Shown here one piece after another: positions 26,961 through 34,145 of a DNA stretch of 64,000 nucleotides (the first letter of the stretch is position 1; every line of letters starts with the position of its first letter). Location: the NCBI RefSeq assembly GCF_024347055.1, contig NZ_AP024895.1:1798001-1862000 (forward strand), in the 5' to 3' direction. The translations under genes and the position numbers were made by a program. Source of the stretch: Vibrio porteresiae DSM 19223. GTDB taxonomy: Bacteria; Pseudomonadota; Gammaproteobacteria; Enterobacterales; Vibrionaceae. Below the pieces are notes generated by a model. That model saw only the letters and a list, made by a program, of their open reading frames with translations, ran no database searches and was not told where the DNA came from.

Positions 26961-26999
26961 CTAACTCTCCACTTCAAACTTATTAAATGTTGCATTATC
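26961..26999 (-). pseudogene. Scar: last 12 codons of a lost gene, copy 2
   Basis: DNATFNKFEVES followed by TAG lies directly between the palindrome at 27002-27051 and the DUF6708 gene. It matches DDATFNEFKVES, the end of the longer remnant at 28049-28222. The rest of the gene is gone, replaced by the hairpin of the neighbouring unit. Confidence 0.65.
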
Positions 27000-27001
27000 T
27001 A

Positions 27002-27051
27002 AAATGTTAAAAACCCTATATTGAAATTTTAATATAGGGTTTTTAACATTT
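27002..27051. terminator. Long perfect palindrome between the two DUF6708 genes
   Basis: Arms of 21 bp (AAATGTTAAAAACCCTATATT and its exact complement, minus one base here) are separated by 8 nt (27023-27030). On both strands the stem ends in a T-rich run, so it can terminate transcription in both directions. It is longer than any other terminator in the window. Confidence 0.8.
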
Positions 27052-27080
27052 ACACGCTATTTCATACTAATGACAGGAGG

Positions 27081-28046
27081 TTATAACCAATTACAACGTT
27101 CACTACTCCACTTATGAACTTGTTCTGGCCATTTATGGCGGAATGGGTTAAATTTTAATGATAAATGATGAGGCTTAAAAAATAGCAATGCGGGGATTGA
27201 TAAAATGTAGAACAATAATCCAAGAATAATTCCTTTAGAAAAAAAATCTTTGGCATCAAATGTCGCAGTCCTTGGCTCTTCACTAATTGGAAACCAAATC
27301 ACACCATCTCCAGTCATATAACGGCGAATATATTCCCAATATCCATAAACTGAGGTGTGTTTAGAAGCCGCATTATGTAATACTAAACGGCGATATTTTT
27401 CATCTGATAAATCTTTATTAACCGCATGTTTAGGGTTTAACCATAATGCTAAATCGTAACCATCGGATAAGTGTCCATACCCCATATTAGATTGCATAAT
27501 CATGGCAGAGATTTCACACTCTTGCCAAGGAATTTGGTACAAAACCCCTTTATGCCAGACGTACACTTCCTGATTTTTTTTATGGAACCGAACAGGGGTG
27601 GCTATTGGCCTAAATAAATCAATCAAAGCTATGCCTAACAAAACCCCGATAACAGTCCAATCAAGCCAAAATAAGCCAGTATCACCATCAGCAAAAGCCC
27701 TAGAATTCATTCTGACCAAAACGGCACAAACGAAATAAATCGCTCCCAGAAATAGAGCAAGAAATACGCCTTTCCCTCTTGAATTAACAGACTCGACCCT
27801 CATATCCAAAAAATTCTCGTGACCACTGGCTGCAAATAGGTCAAAAAATTCCCCCAAATTCTCTGTATCTTCGTCAAGATCCAAATCTATTCTTTTATTA
27901 AAAGGTTGTAGCGGCTCTTCACGTACAAAAGCCCCTAATGGGTAATTTTTTCTACCATGCTCTGTAACACAAAAATGTGGCTGATAACCATACTGGGCTG
28001 GAGCAGTCCAATGATTTGGTCCCACTTTTTTTATAGTACTCGCCAC
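27081..28046 (-). CDS. DUF6708-type membrane protein, copy 1 (T6SS-associated)
   Basis: 321 residues; start GTG at 28046, ribosome binding site GGAGAG inside the tail codons of the preceding remnant, so translation was once coupled to that gene. Same layout as copy 2: PNHWTAPAQYGYQPHFCVTE, transmembrane helices near 95-117 and 127-150, VYVWHKGVLYQIPWQECEIS, third hydrophobic stretch near 270-292 (IILGLLFYILSIPALLFF), end RHKWPEQVHKWSSERCNWL. The two copies differ mainly in residues 45-75 and 245-300, the rest being nearly identical. Function unknown; T6SS linkage is by position. Confidence 0.82.
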   Translation of the reverse strand: MASTIKKVGPNHWTAPAQYGYQPHFCVTEHGRKNYPLGAFVREEPLQPFNKRIDLDLDEDTENLGEFFDLFAASGHENFLDMRVESVNSRGKGVFLALFLGAIYFVCAVLVRMNSRAFADGDTGLFWLDWTVIGVLLGIALIDLFRPIATPVRFHKKNQEVYVWHKGVLYQIPWQECEISAMIMQSNMGYGHLSDGYDLALWLNPKHAVNKDLSDEKYRRLVLHNAASKHTSVYGYWEYIRRYMTGDGVIWFPISEEPRTATFDAKDFFSKGIILGLLFYILSIPALLFFKPHHLSLKFNPFRHKWPEQVHKWSSERCNWL

Positions 28047-28048
28047 AA

Positions 28049-28222
28049 TTAACTCTCCACTTTAAACTCATTAAATGTTGCATCATCAGAAAATAGCCAT
28101 AAGAATGTGTTAGTATCATCTATTTCCACTTTCTTATAATCTAATACAACTGGATAACCTGATGGTGAAACATAAGAAAGATTAATTTTATATTTGGAAA
28201 AATAAAATCCCAAAGATTTTCA
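28049..28222 (-). pseudogene. C-terminal remnant of an unknown gene upstream of DUF6708 copy 1
   Basis: An open frame with no start codon, beginning after an in-frame stop and reading KSLGFYFSKYKINLSYVSPS and on to FLWLFSDDATFNEFKVES-stop. It ends 2 nt before the DUF6708 GTG, the spacing of an intact operon, and its last codons reappear at 26961-26999. The upstream part runs directly into the terminator of the Sel1-like gene, so the rest was deleted. A different frame through the same DNA gives a 79-codon ORF (28141-28380) that overlaps that terminator and is not credible as a gene. Confidence 0.6.
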
Positions 28223-28316
28223 TTTATATGAATCACGATTACTTTCTTGCTAAACAAGCAATTAATTAGTGAGAATAGAATTGGGAAACGGCTTTCAATG
28301 TTAAATTTTAATATAG

Positions 28317-28341
28317 AAAAAGGAGCTATCTGCTCCTTTTT
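28317..28341 (-). terminator. Terminator of the T6SS auxiliary operon
   Basis: Perfect 10-bp stem AAAAAGGAGC/GCTCCTTTTT with a 5-nt loop, just past the stop of the Sel1-like gene. It marks the end of the hcp-vgrG-adaptor-effector-immunity transcript. Confidence 0.88.
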
Positions 28342-28352
28342 ACAAATTTTAT

Positions 28353-29453
28353 CTATAATAATTTCTTTAGTTTTTTCCAAAAACTCTGCTCGTGAGTATC
28401 GTTATAGAGTTTTTCCCAAGAGCTTATATCTCCAAGATATCCGTGAGACCCCCAACCAGCGCCGTCATTAATCTCTATTGCTTTTTTATATAATGGTAAA
28501 GTGTATTTGCTAAATTGACTATCATCATAATCACTACGAATATAATCATATAACCGATCATCATTTGATAGATCGGAATTCCAATTTTTATATAGAATCA
28601 TAGCATCGAACGCACCAATATTTCCTTTCTTAGCTAAATTATACATAAGCGTTTTTTGTTCTTTATCATTCAAACAAACTGGATAATTTCTTCTACTTTC
28701 ATGAGTAAAACATTCTAAGTTAGGAACCGAACCTGCATACCAGGACTTTGCTTCTATTATTATATTTTTTGTGGATTTATAATAATATTCAGCATTTGAC
28801 TTAGCTCCGGTTATTTTTTTTTCTTCTTGGCTTTTATAAAAATTATATAATTCATAACTGCACCTATAGCAACCCAAGCTGGTTCCTTCTTTAAGAATTT
28901 TTTCACCTTCAATAGATAACTCGTTACCATAGTTATCCTTGTAACCCCGGAATTTTGAGGTTTTAACAAAAGCTGAATAATACATATTTATAACTAGGGG
29001 ATCTTTTCTCACCCAATCTAAATAAGCTTTTTTTAAAACATTTCGGTAACCATTTTCATCACATGCATTTTTATACTTATCCAAATCACAAACACGCTCT
29101 TCTCCATAGCTTTCCATTGCATAAGGATAGCCTTCTATACTTAGTTCTTTTATCATTTTCAATGCTGATGGAAACTTATATTGATATAAAATACTTAATG
29201 CATATAAGTATCTCATTTCAATATTATCTTTGTCTTCAATATATTTAGGGAAGTCTTTTAAGATTGAATCAGGAACCCCCTTACTAGTAAATAAATATAT
29301 ATCAAATCTAATCTGAGACAGCTCTTTTGGCGTTAATTTACTCGACCAAGCGGCTGAATTTAACTCAGGCAATCGATTTTCATCAGTATTGGCCAGACAC
29401 AAATTACCAAATATCAAGCTTGATATAAAAATCATGATCGAAATAAATTTCAT
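28353..29453 (-). CDS. Candidate T6SS immunity protein, periplasmic, Sel1-like, 366 aa
   Basis: Signal peptide MKFISIMIFISSLIFGNLCLA, mature chain from about NTDENRLPEL. Repeated helical pairs with the small-residue pattern of Sel1/TPR repeats are visible (EGYPYAMESYGEERVCD, LGCYRCSYELYNFYKS, KKGNIGAFDAMILYKNW), plus about six cysteines (CDLDKYKNAC, GCYRC, ECFTHES, PVCLND) that could pair in the periplasm. The ATG overlaps the stop of the effector candidate (TAATG), so the two are translationally coupled. In T6SS clusters the gene directly after the effector usually encodes the immunity protein, and the signal peptide would place its action, and the toxin's target, in the periplasm. Role is inferred from position. 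Confidence 0.75.
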   Translation of the reverse strand: MKFISIMIFISSLIFGNLCLANTDENRLPELNSAAWSSKLTPKELSQIRFDIYLFTSKGVPDSILKDFPKYIEDKDNIEMRYLYALSILYQYKFPSALKMIKELSIEGYPYAMESYGEERVCDLDKYKNACDENGYRNVLKKAYLDWVRKDPLVINMYYSAFVKTSKFRGYKDNYGNELSIEGEKILKEGTSLGCYRCSYELYNFYKSQEEKKITGAKSNAEYYYKSTKNIIIEAKSWYAGSVPNLECFTHESRRNYPVCLNDKEQKTLMYNLAKKGNIGAFDAMILYKNWNSDLSNDDRLYDYIRSDYDDSQFSKYTLPLYKKAIEINDGAGWGSHGYLGDISSWEKLYNDTHEQSFWKKLKKLL

Positions 29454-32400
29454 TATTTAATTTTCTCCATTAAATTTTCCATATCTACTTTATCCAAATA
29501 AGTTAGCGCATCGTTAAAAATTGATTTCACTTCGGATTCAATATCTTGTTCAATTTTTTGCTCTGCTTTCGAAATCTTTGAAATAATAATAATTAATTCC
29601 TTGAATAAAATATCTTTTATTTCATCCATTACTTTAGACGTTAGCTTATCTGTCGTATTCTTTAGTCTCTTTTGTAACTCCTCACGCCACTTTTTGTTAT
29701 CTGTAATGAATTTCACAAATTCGTCTGACGTTTTTTCATATTCTTTAGGAAAAATCTCTTTTCTCGCCAGATGATAATAGCCAAAGTCTATCACATCTTG
29801 AACAGACACTTTCGCTCCGCTTACTTTCATCGTCACGTTATCATTTGATATTTCTATTGATTTAGCCGACTCATCATTTCGATAGTCACCTATATATACT
29901 GAGTACTTAATACCCCATTCAAACGTGTCTTTTTTTAGCTCATTACCCCAAAAATCATCCACATGATAATTAGAGATAAAACTAAATTCTTTTTCTCTAT
30001 ATCTCTTCACTGAGTAAAAATATTTTTCAAACCTATCATTCATTTCTTTTGCATTTTTCATTGTGTTTATTAACACAGGATCAAGAGTATTTATAATAGT
30101 TACTAAGTCTATAAATCTTTGCAAAAAACCCCTTATTTTCTCCCAGACAATTATTGGCATCACCTTATTACCATAATGGTTTGCCATCATCAATTTACCA
30201 TCGGGATTAAACCTTGCAAAGCTTTCTTCTATTTGCCGATCTATTTCTTTATTATTTGAAATTTTTGATTCAGAATTAAACCAATATGTTAATAAATACA
30301 TTACTGCTATTACACGATCATTTTCTTCCTTTAAAGTTAAAAGTACTTTATCAGTTTCTTCTTTAACTAATTTATCTTTCGCATCAATTTTAGCCATTAG
30401 TTTTTTATCAATGTATTTCGTCTCATTGACCAATGAATAAAGAAGCCGTCCCCGTGTTTCTGGTGGCAGGTGACTAAACCAGGCTTTATGCTGTCCTTGA
30501 TTTTTTTTATTTCTCTCAAAAAAGCGTTTAATTTGAGTTGCTATTGTATCTGTATAAGTGTGAGAGATAAGCGCATTTTCACTTTTTATAGTTTCTTTGA
30601 TGTCTAGTAATGCCAAGTTTGCTAAGTCTACACCCGTAACTAACGTCATGGTAATCAGAGTATTAAGCAATTTATAGCCACTTTGATCCGGTTCATTCTC
30701 ATTTTCTGTGAAAATAGGTACACGGTGGAAGTCCTCTCTACCTAAGATATCCGTTAGTGTATTAACAATATCAACCAAATTTTCCGGATAGATAGCTACG
30801 GCGTAGCAAACTGTGCCACCAACACCATACGTTAAGCCTCCCTCGCATTCGATTATAAATTTTTTATTTATGTAACCAAATTTAAAATATCCCCGTAAGC
30901 CTACACCCACGCTTAATTCACCACGTGCACACAGTGAGCCAAGAACTTTCCAATCCTCATCTAAGTTACTGATTGGTGTCCTATCTTTGAATAGAGTCTC
31001 TCTTTGTTGTTGGTTTAATGTATCAAACCAATATTTATCTGTATTGCGATCTTTGGGCTTTGGTTTACACCATCTAACATCGCCACCAAAAGCTATTCCG
31101 GCTTTCGCTCCAGCGAAAAGGTCAAGCTGTCCTGTATAGGCTGGATTTCCAATGGTATTTGTTGTTGCGGGAATGACTGGCGCTAAAGCCAACCCCGAAT
31201 CAACAGAATTGATTTCAAGTGACGCCGCCATAGCAAATCCAACACCAACACTGCCTTGAAAAGTCATATCGGTGTCGACACGCAAATCGCCCAAGTGGAA
31301 GTATTGATACTTGCTATCGTTATTAACAGAAGGAATTATCATTGATAATCCTTTTCTATCTGGCAGCATTTTTCGCGATTTTATGTAGCCAGCAAGTAAG
31401 TCAACACTCCCTTCTGAGTCCAAACTTATAAGCTGTGCTTGTTTTTGACTGATTGCATCTTTCAAATCTGCCAGACTTTCTGGATAAGTAGTATCAAATC
31501 GGAATCTATCTGCAGAAAACCTTAATAATTCAGCATGTGCTGTAACGGTATAATCGAGGTTATCGCCACCAGCCCATTGATAAGTGCCTTGTATTGCTGA
31601 GGTATAGTTGACAAATTTCTCGGTTGATTCATCAGGTATACCACTTGCATTAAGGTCTATCTCACCCTTTTTGTTTTTAATAGCCTGTTTTACTGCACTG
31701 CCGATTCCTTTGAGTAAATTGCTCTTAAGGTTATTCACTTCTGTTGCTGTCAACTTAGTCGGGTCTAAATCTACTTCAAGCAAATCTGCACTCTCTTTTA
31801 CTTGAAGTTTCTTTATCTTATGACTTTTTAAAAGATTATCGATATCTGTCAATCTTGGACTCAGCATATAACGAGGTCTATTTTGCTCACTAGCTAGAAA
31901 ATATTCTACGACATGTGTATCCGTTTCTTTCCACGCAAAATTATACTCATGTAAATTTATATCATCCGCTTTCCACAACACAGAATTTATGCTAATAAAA
32001 GAAGCATTTTTTATATAATCATTATTTGTCACACAGAATTTTAAATTTTCGGACTTTAGATTGCATTCACCTTGATACTTAAGATATGAAATCTGATATT
32101 CAATTGCTTTCAGGAAGTAAAACCCTTCACTCGCAAATCCTTCAACTGTAGCATTATTTCCCATAATGCCTTCAACAAACCCTTGTATATAGTTAGCGAG
32201 TTTAGCTTGCCAAAAGGAGTATAGATTCTGTAATTGATAAAATCCCATCGCGTCAATAAGGCTAGTACATTCGTCTAACAATTGATTATTTAATGTTTTA
32301 TTATCAATATGAGAATTTTCGTATAATGGCTTTTGTGCAGATGGTAATGATGTAATAAATTCTTTAAATGACTTACCTTTAGCATGATCAAATACAATAC

Positions 32401-33613
32401 TATTTAATGAAGTTTTATTTGTGATCTGAGCTCCCCAACTAAAAATTTTTTTCCTTGTGTTATCATTATACTCAGTTAATATTTCATTATATTTTTCAAC
32501 TTGATTTTTATCCGAACCAAATATTTGTTCTTTAGTTAAAACTTGCTCTGGCAATACAAGACCTAACTTGTTCAATTTATAAAAGTAGTCATATAGATTT
32601 CCTGATATATAACTAACTTCATGAAGCTTTTTATTTTCTGGTATAGTTAAAACTGGAGCATTGTTTCCTAAACCTAACTCAATCATCCTAAATAGAAAAT
32701 ATTTAAAATCAGTTTCTACATTAACACTCTGATCTTCATAAAGATCTAAATATAATTTCGCTTCATCTGGTGATTTTTCATATATATTCAGAAATTTAGT
32801 TAATATTTGAAGATATGAGTTATATACATTCTCTATGTCCACTTCATCATTTTTCACAAATCTATATTTGCCAGTGATCGAACTCTTGTACCACGTATAT
32901 CCATTTTCTTTAGCTGACTTTTTAGATTTCTCTTCAAATATTTCAATTTTTTCCAAAAAAAGATCTAGCATTTGTCGTTTATAATATGGCAATCGCTCTC
33001 TTGTAAAGCGAGACTGTCTAGGTACGCGATTAGCCTGAGCAACGTAGTGTTGCAATTCATCGATGCCCTTTCTAGCTTCAGCACCTTCAGTAATATCGGC
33101 AGCAGATAATCCTAACTTGTTTGCATATAGCTCTAAGTCACGATCATATAACTCTTTAACATCTTCAATTGTTGGACGTTTTTCAGTTGATTCGAAAACC
33201 TTAAAATAGGTTTTCATAAATTCATACATATAAACAAGCTGTGCGTACGTCTTTTTATCATTGATATCTTCTAGGAAAAACACACTAGATCGAGTTTTAT
33301 AATTTTCTAAAATGCCCTTGGCATTGATTGCTTGTAATGCCGCGTTTTGTAAAGAATTGATCTGTTTCTTATCAAGATTATTTTCATAAAGCCCCAAAGC
33401 AAATTCTTTTACTTGATTATCTAAATCAGCAGCATCACTCGTTAACTGTTTTGCCAGATCACATGATATCAAATACCATGTTCTTCTTTGTGGTATGTAC
33501 AAAACATCATTAAATGTTTTGTCTGTACAAATACTCTGACTGATACCATCATCTTCCACTTTAACTAACTCTACCTTATTGCTGTTAGTTAGGTCTTTCA
33601 ATTCAATTGCCAT
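29453..33613 (-). CDS. Giant T6SS effector candidate, about 1386 aa, toxin type unknown
   Basis: Placed in the position that VasX occupies in the V. cholerae vgrG-2 cluster (VgrG, DUF4123 adaptor, effector, immunity) but I do not recognise its toxic domain. Visible regions: an N-terminal part with VLYIPQRRTWYLISCDLAKQ that may correspond to the VasX-type N-terminal domain; long helical, Lys/Glu-rich segments to about residue 690; a Gly-rich beta-like middle (VGVGFAMAASLEI, LFAGAKAGIAFGGDVRW, ELSVGVGLRGYFKFGYI, GGLTYGVGGTVCYAVAIYP) around 820-1010; a moderately hydrophobic stretch (KLLNTLITMTLVTGVDLANL) near 1035; and a helical, charged C-terminus ending DKVDMENLMEKIK. No PAAR, Rhs or lipase GxSxG motif was seen. 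The start is uncertain: ATG 33613 (used), ATG 33619 or GTG 33631. AT-rich codon use. Confidence 0.8.
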   Translation of the reverse strand: MAIELKDLTNSNKVELVKVEDDGISQSICTDKTFNDVLYIPQRRTWYLISCDLAKQLTSDAADLDNQVKEFALGLYENNLDKKQINSLQNAALQAINAKGILENYKTRSSVFFLEDINDKKTYAQLVYMYEFMKTYFKVFESTEKRPTIEDVKELYDRDLELYANKLGLSAADITEGAEARKGIDELQHYVAQANRVPRQSRFTRERLPYYKRQMLDLFLEKIEIFEEKSKKSAKENGYTWYKSSITGKYRFVKNDEVDIENVYNSYLQILTKFLNIYEKSPDEAKLYLDLYEDQSVNVETDFKYFLFRMIELGLGNNAPVLTIPENKKLHEVSYISGNLYDYFYKLNKLGLVLPEQVLTKEQIFGSDKNQVEKYNEILTEYNDNTRKKIFSWGAQITNKTSLNSIVFDHAKGKSFKEFITSLPSAQKPLYENSHIDNKTLNNQLLDECTSLIDAMGFYQLQNLYSFWQAKLANYIQGFVEGIMGNNATVEGFASEGFYFLKAIEYQISYLKYQGECNLKSENLKFCVTNNDYIKNASFISINSVLWKADDINLHEYNFAWKETDTHVVEYFLASEQNRPRYMLSPRLTDIDNLLKSHKIKKLQVKESADLLEVDLDPTKLTATEVNNLKSNLLKGIGSAVKQAIKNKKGEIDLNASGIPDESTEKFVNYTSAIQGTYQWAGGDNLDYTVTAHAELLRFSADRFRFDTTYPESLADLKDAISQKQAQLISLDSEGSVDLLAGYIKSRKMLPDRKGLSMIIPSVNNDSKYQYFHLGDLRVDTDMTFQGSVGVGFAMAASLEINSVDSGLALAPVIPATTNTIGNPAYTGQLDLFAGAKAGIAFGGDVRWCKPKPKDRNTDKYWFDTLNQQQRETLFKDRTPISNLDEDWKVLGSLCARGELSVGVGLRGYFKFGYINKKFIIECEGGLTYGVGGTVCYAVAIYPENLVDIVNTLTDILGREDFHRVPIFTENENEPDQSGYKLLNTLITMTLVTGVDLANLALLDIKETIKSENALISHTYTDTIATQIKRFFERNKKNQGQHKAWFSHLPPETRGRLLYSLVNETKYIDKKLMAKIDAKDKLVKEETDKVLLTLKEENDRVIAVMYLLTYWFNSESKISNNKEIDRQIEESFARFNPDGKLMMANHYGNKVMPIIVWEKIRGFLQRFIDLVTIINTLDPVLINTMKNAKEMNDRFEKYFYSVKRYREKEFSFISNYHVDDFWGNELKKDTFEWGIKYSVYIGDYRNDESAKSIEISNDNVTMKVSGAKVSVQDVIDFGYYHLARKEIFPKEYEKTSDEFVKFITDNKKWREELQKRLKNTTDKLTSKVMDEIKDILFKELIIIISKISKAEQKIEQDIESEVKSIFNDALTYLDKVDMENLMEKIK

Positions 33614-34145
33614 AGCCATTATCCCGAGCACTGTATGCTTTTTTAAGCATTTCCCATTCAGGTTTATTTATTTTAAACCAAGCGACGTCTTTCTTATTTG
33701 TTAAAATGCTCATCTGAGCGTTATTTATTTCATTGTGAGTTTTATTAAAAAAATATTTTATAGATGAAATTGGTCCTAGCAGTAAATTTATCCGCTCTTG
33801 ACCTATTTTGCTCAACCAGTTATGTAAATAAGCTGGTGTATAAAACCTTACTAGATATCCTTTTCCATCGGGACCTTTCATTAATATCAGGCTTTTAACA
33901 TAACGTAAGAAATCTTGATCTTCTACTTGAGTGCAAAAAATAGGACAATCTGAGTAAATAGCTGGGAAATGCCCATCCAAACTTTTTACCTTTACCCAGA
34001 CAGGAGATGCATCTAAAGCCTCTTCCAAAGCTGTTTCTTTATACCAATAATTGAACGGCAAATTTTCTAAACGCGCGTCTTTTTCTGCCTCTTTTGCCTT
34101 TTGCATATCAACAAGGAACCAATGATTTAAATAGACTTCACTCAT
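33603..34145 (-). CDS. DUF4123 effector adaptor/chaperone (VasW/TEC type)
   Basis: Proteins of this family bind a specific effector and load it onto the cognate VgrG. 180 residues with the family pattern at the N-terminus (NHWFLVDMQKAKEAEKDARL, then ALDASPVWVKVKS and IYSDCPIFCTQVEDQDFLRY). It overlaps vgrG by 8 nt (ATGAGTGA) and the effector by about 11 nt, so the three are coupled. Its effector specificity should be for the 29453-33613 product. Confidence 0.85.
   Translation of the reverse strand: MSEVYLNHWFLVDMQKAKEAEKDARLENLPFNYWYKETALEEALDASPVWVKVKSLDGHFPAIYSDCPIFCTQVEDQDFLRYVKSLILMKGPDGKGYLVRFYTPAYLHNWLSKIGQERINLLLGPISSIKYFFNKTHNEINNAQMSILTNKKDVAWFKINKPEWEMLKKAYSARDNGYGN

Larger units (their letters stand above)
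25996..28085 (-). repeat. Tandem duplication of a [gene tail + DUF6708 gene + hairpin] unit
   Basis: Two units of about 1.0 kb in direct orientation. Each holds, in reading order, the tail of an upstream gene ending in ATFNxFxVES-stop, a 2-nt gap, a DUF6708-type gene with a non-ATG start, and a hairpin with CCCTATATT arms. DNA identity is high over the first two thirds of the genes and drops in two windows (protein residues about 45-75 and 245-300). Confidence 0.85.

Noticed and set aside
28141..28380. A 79-codon ORF on the minus strand between the Sel1-like gene and DUF6708 copy 1
   Set aside because: It runs through the terminator at 28317-28341 and overlaps the 3' end of the Sel1-like gene; the neighbouring frame holds the tail that recurs in the duplication, so that frame was preferred.
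29453..33613. Calling the large effector VasX
   Set aside because: Gene position fits, but the length (about 1386 against about 1085), the lack of clear C-terminal transmembrane helices and a periplasmic rather than membrane partner argue for another type.
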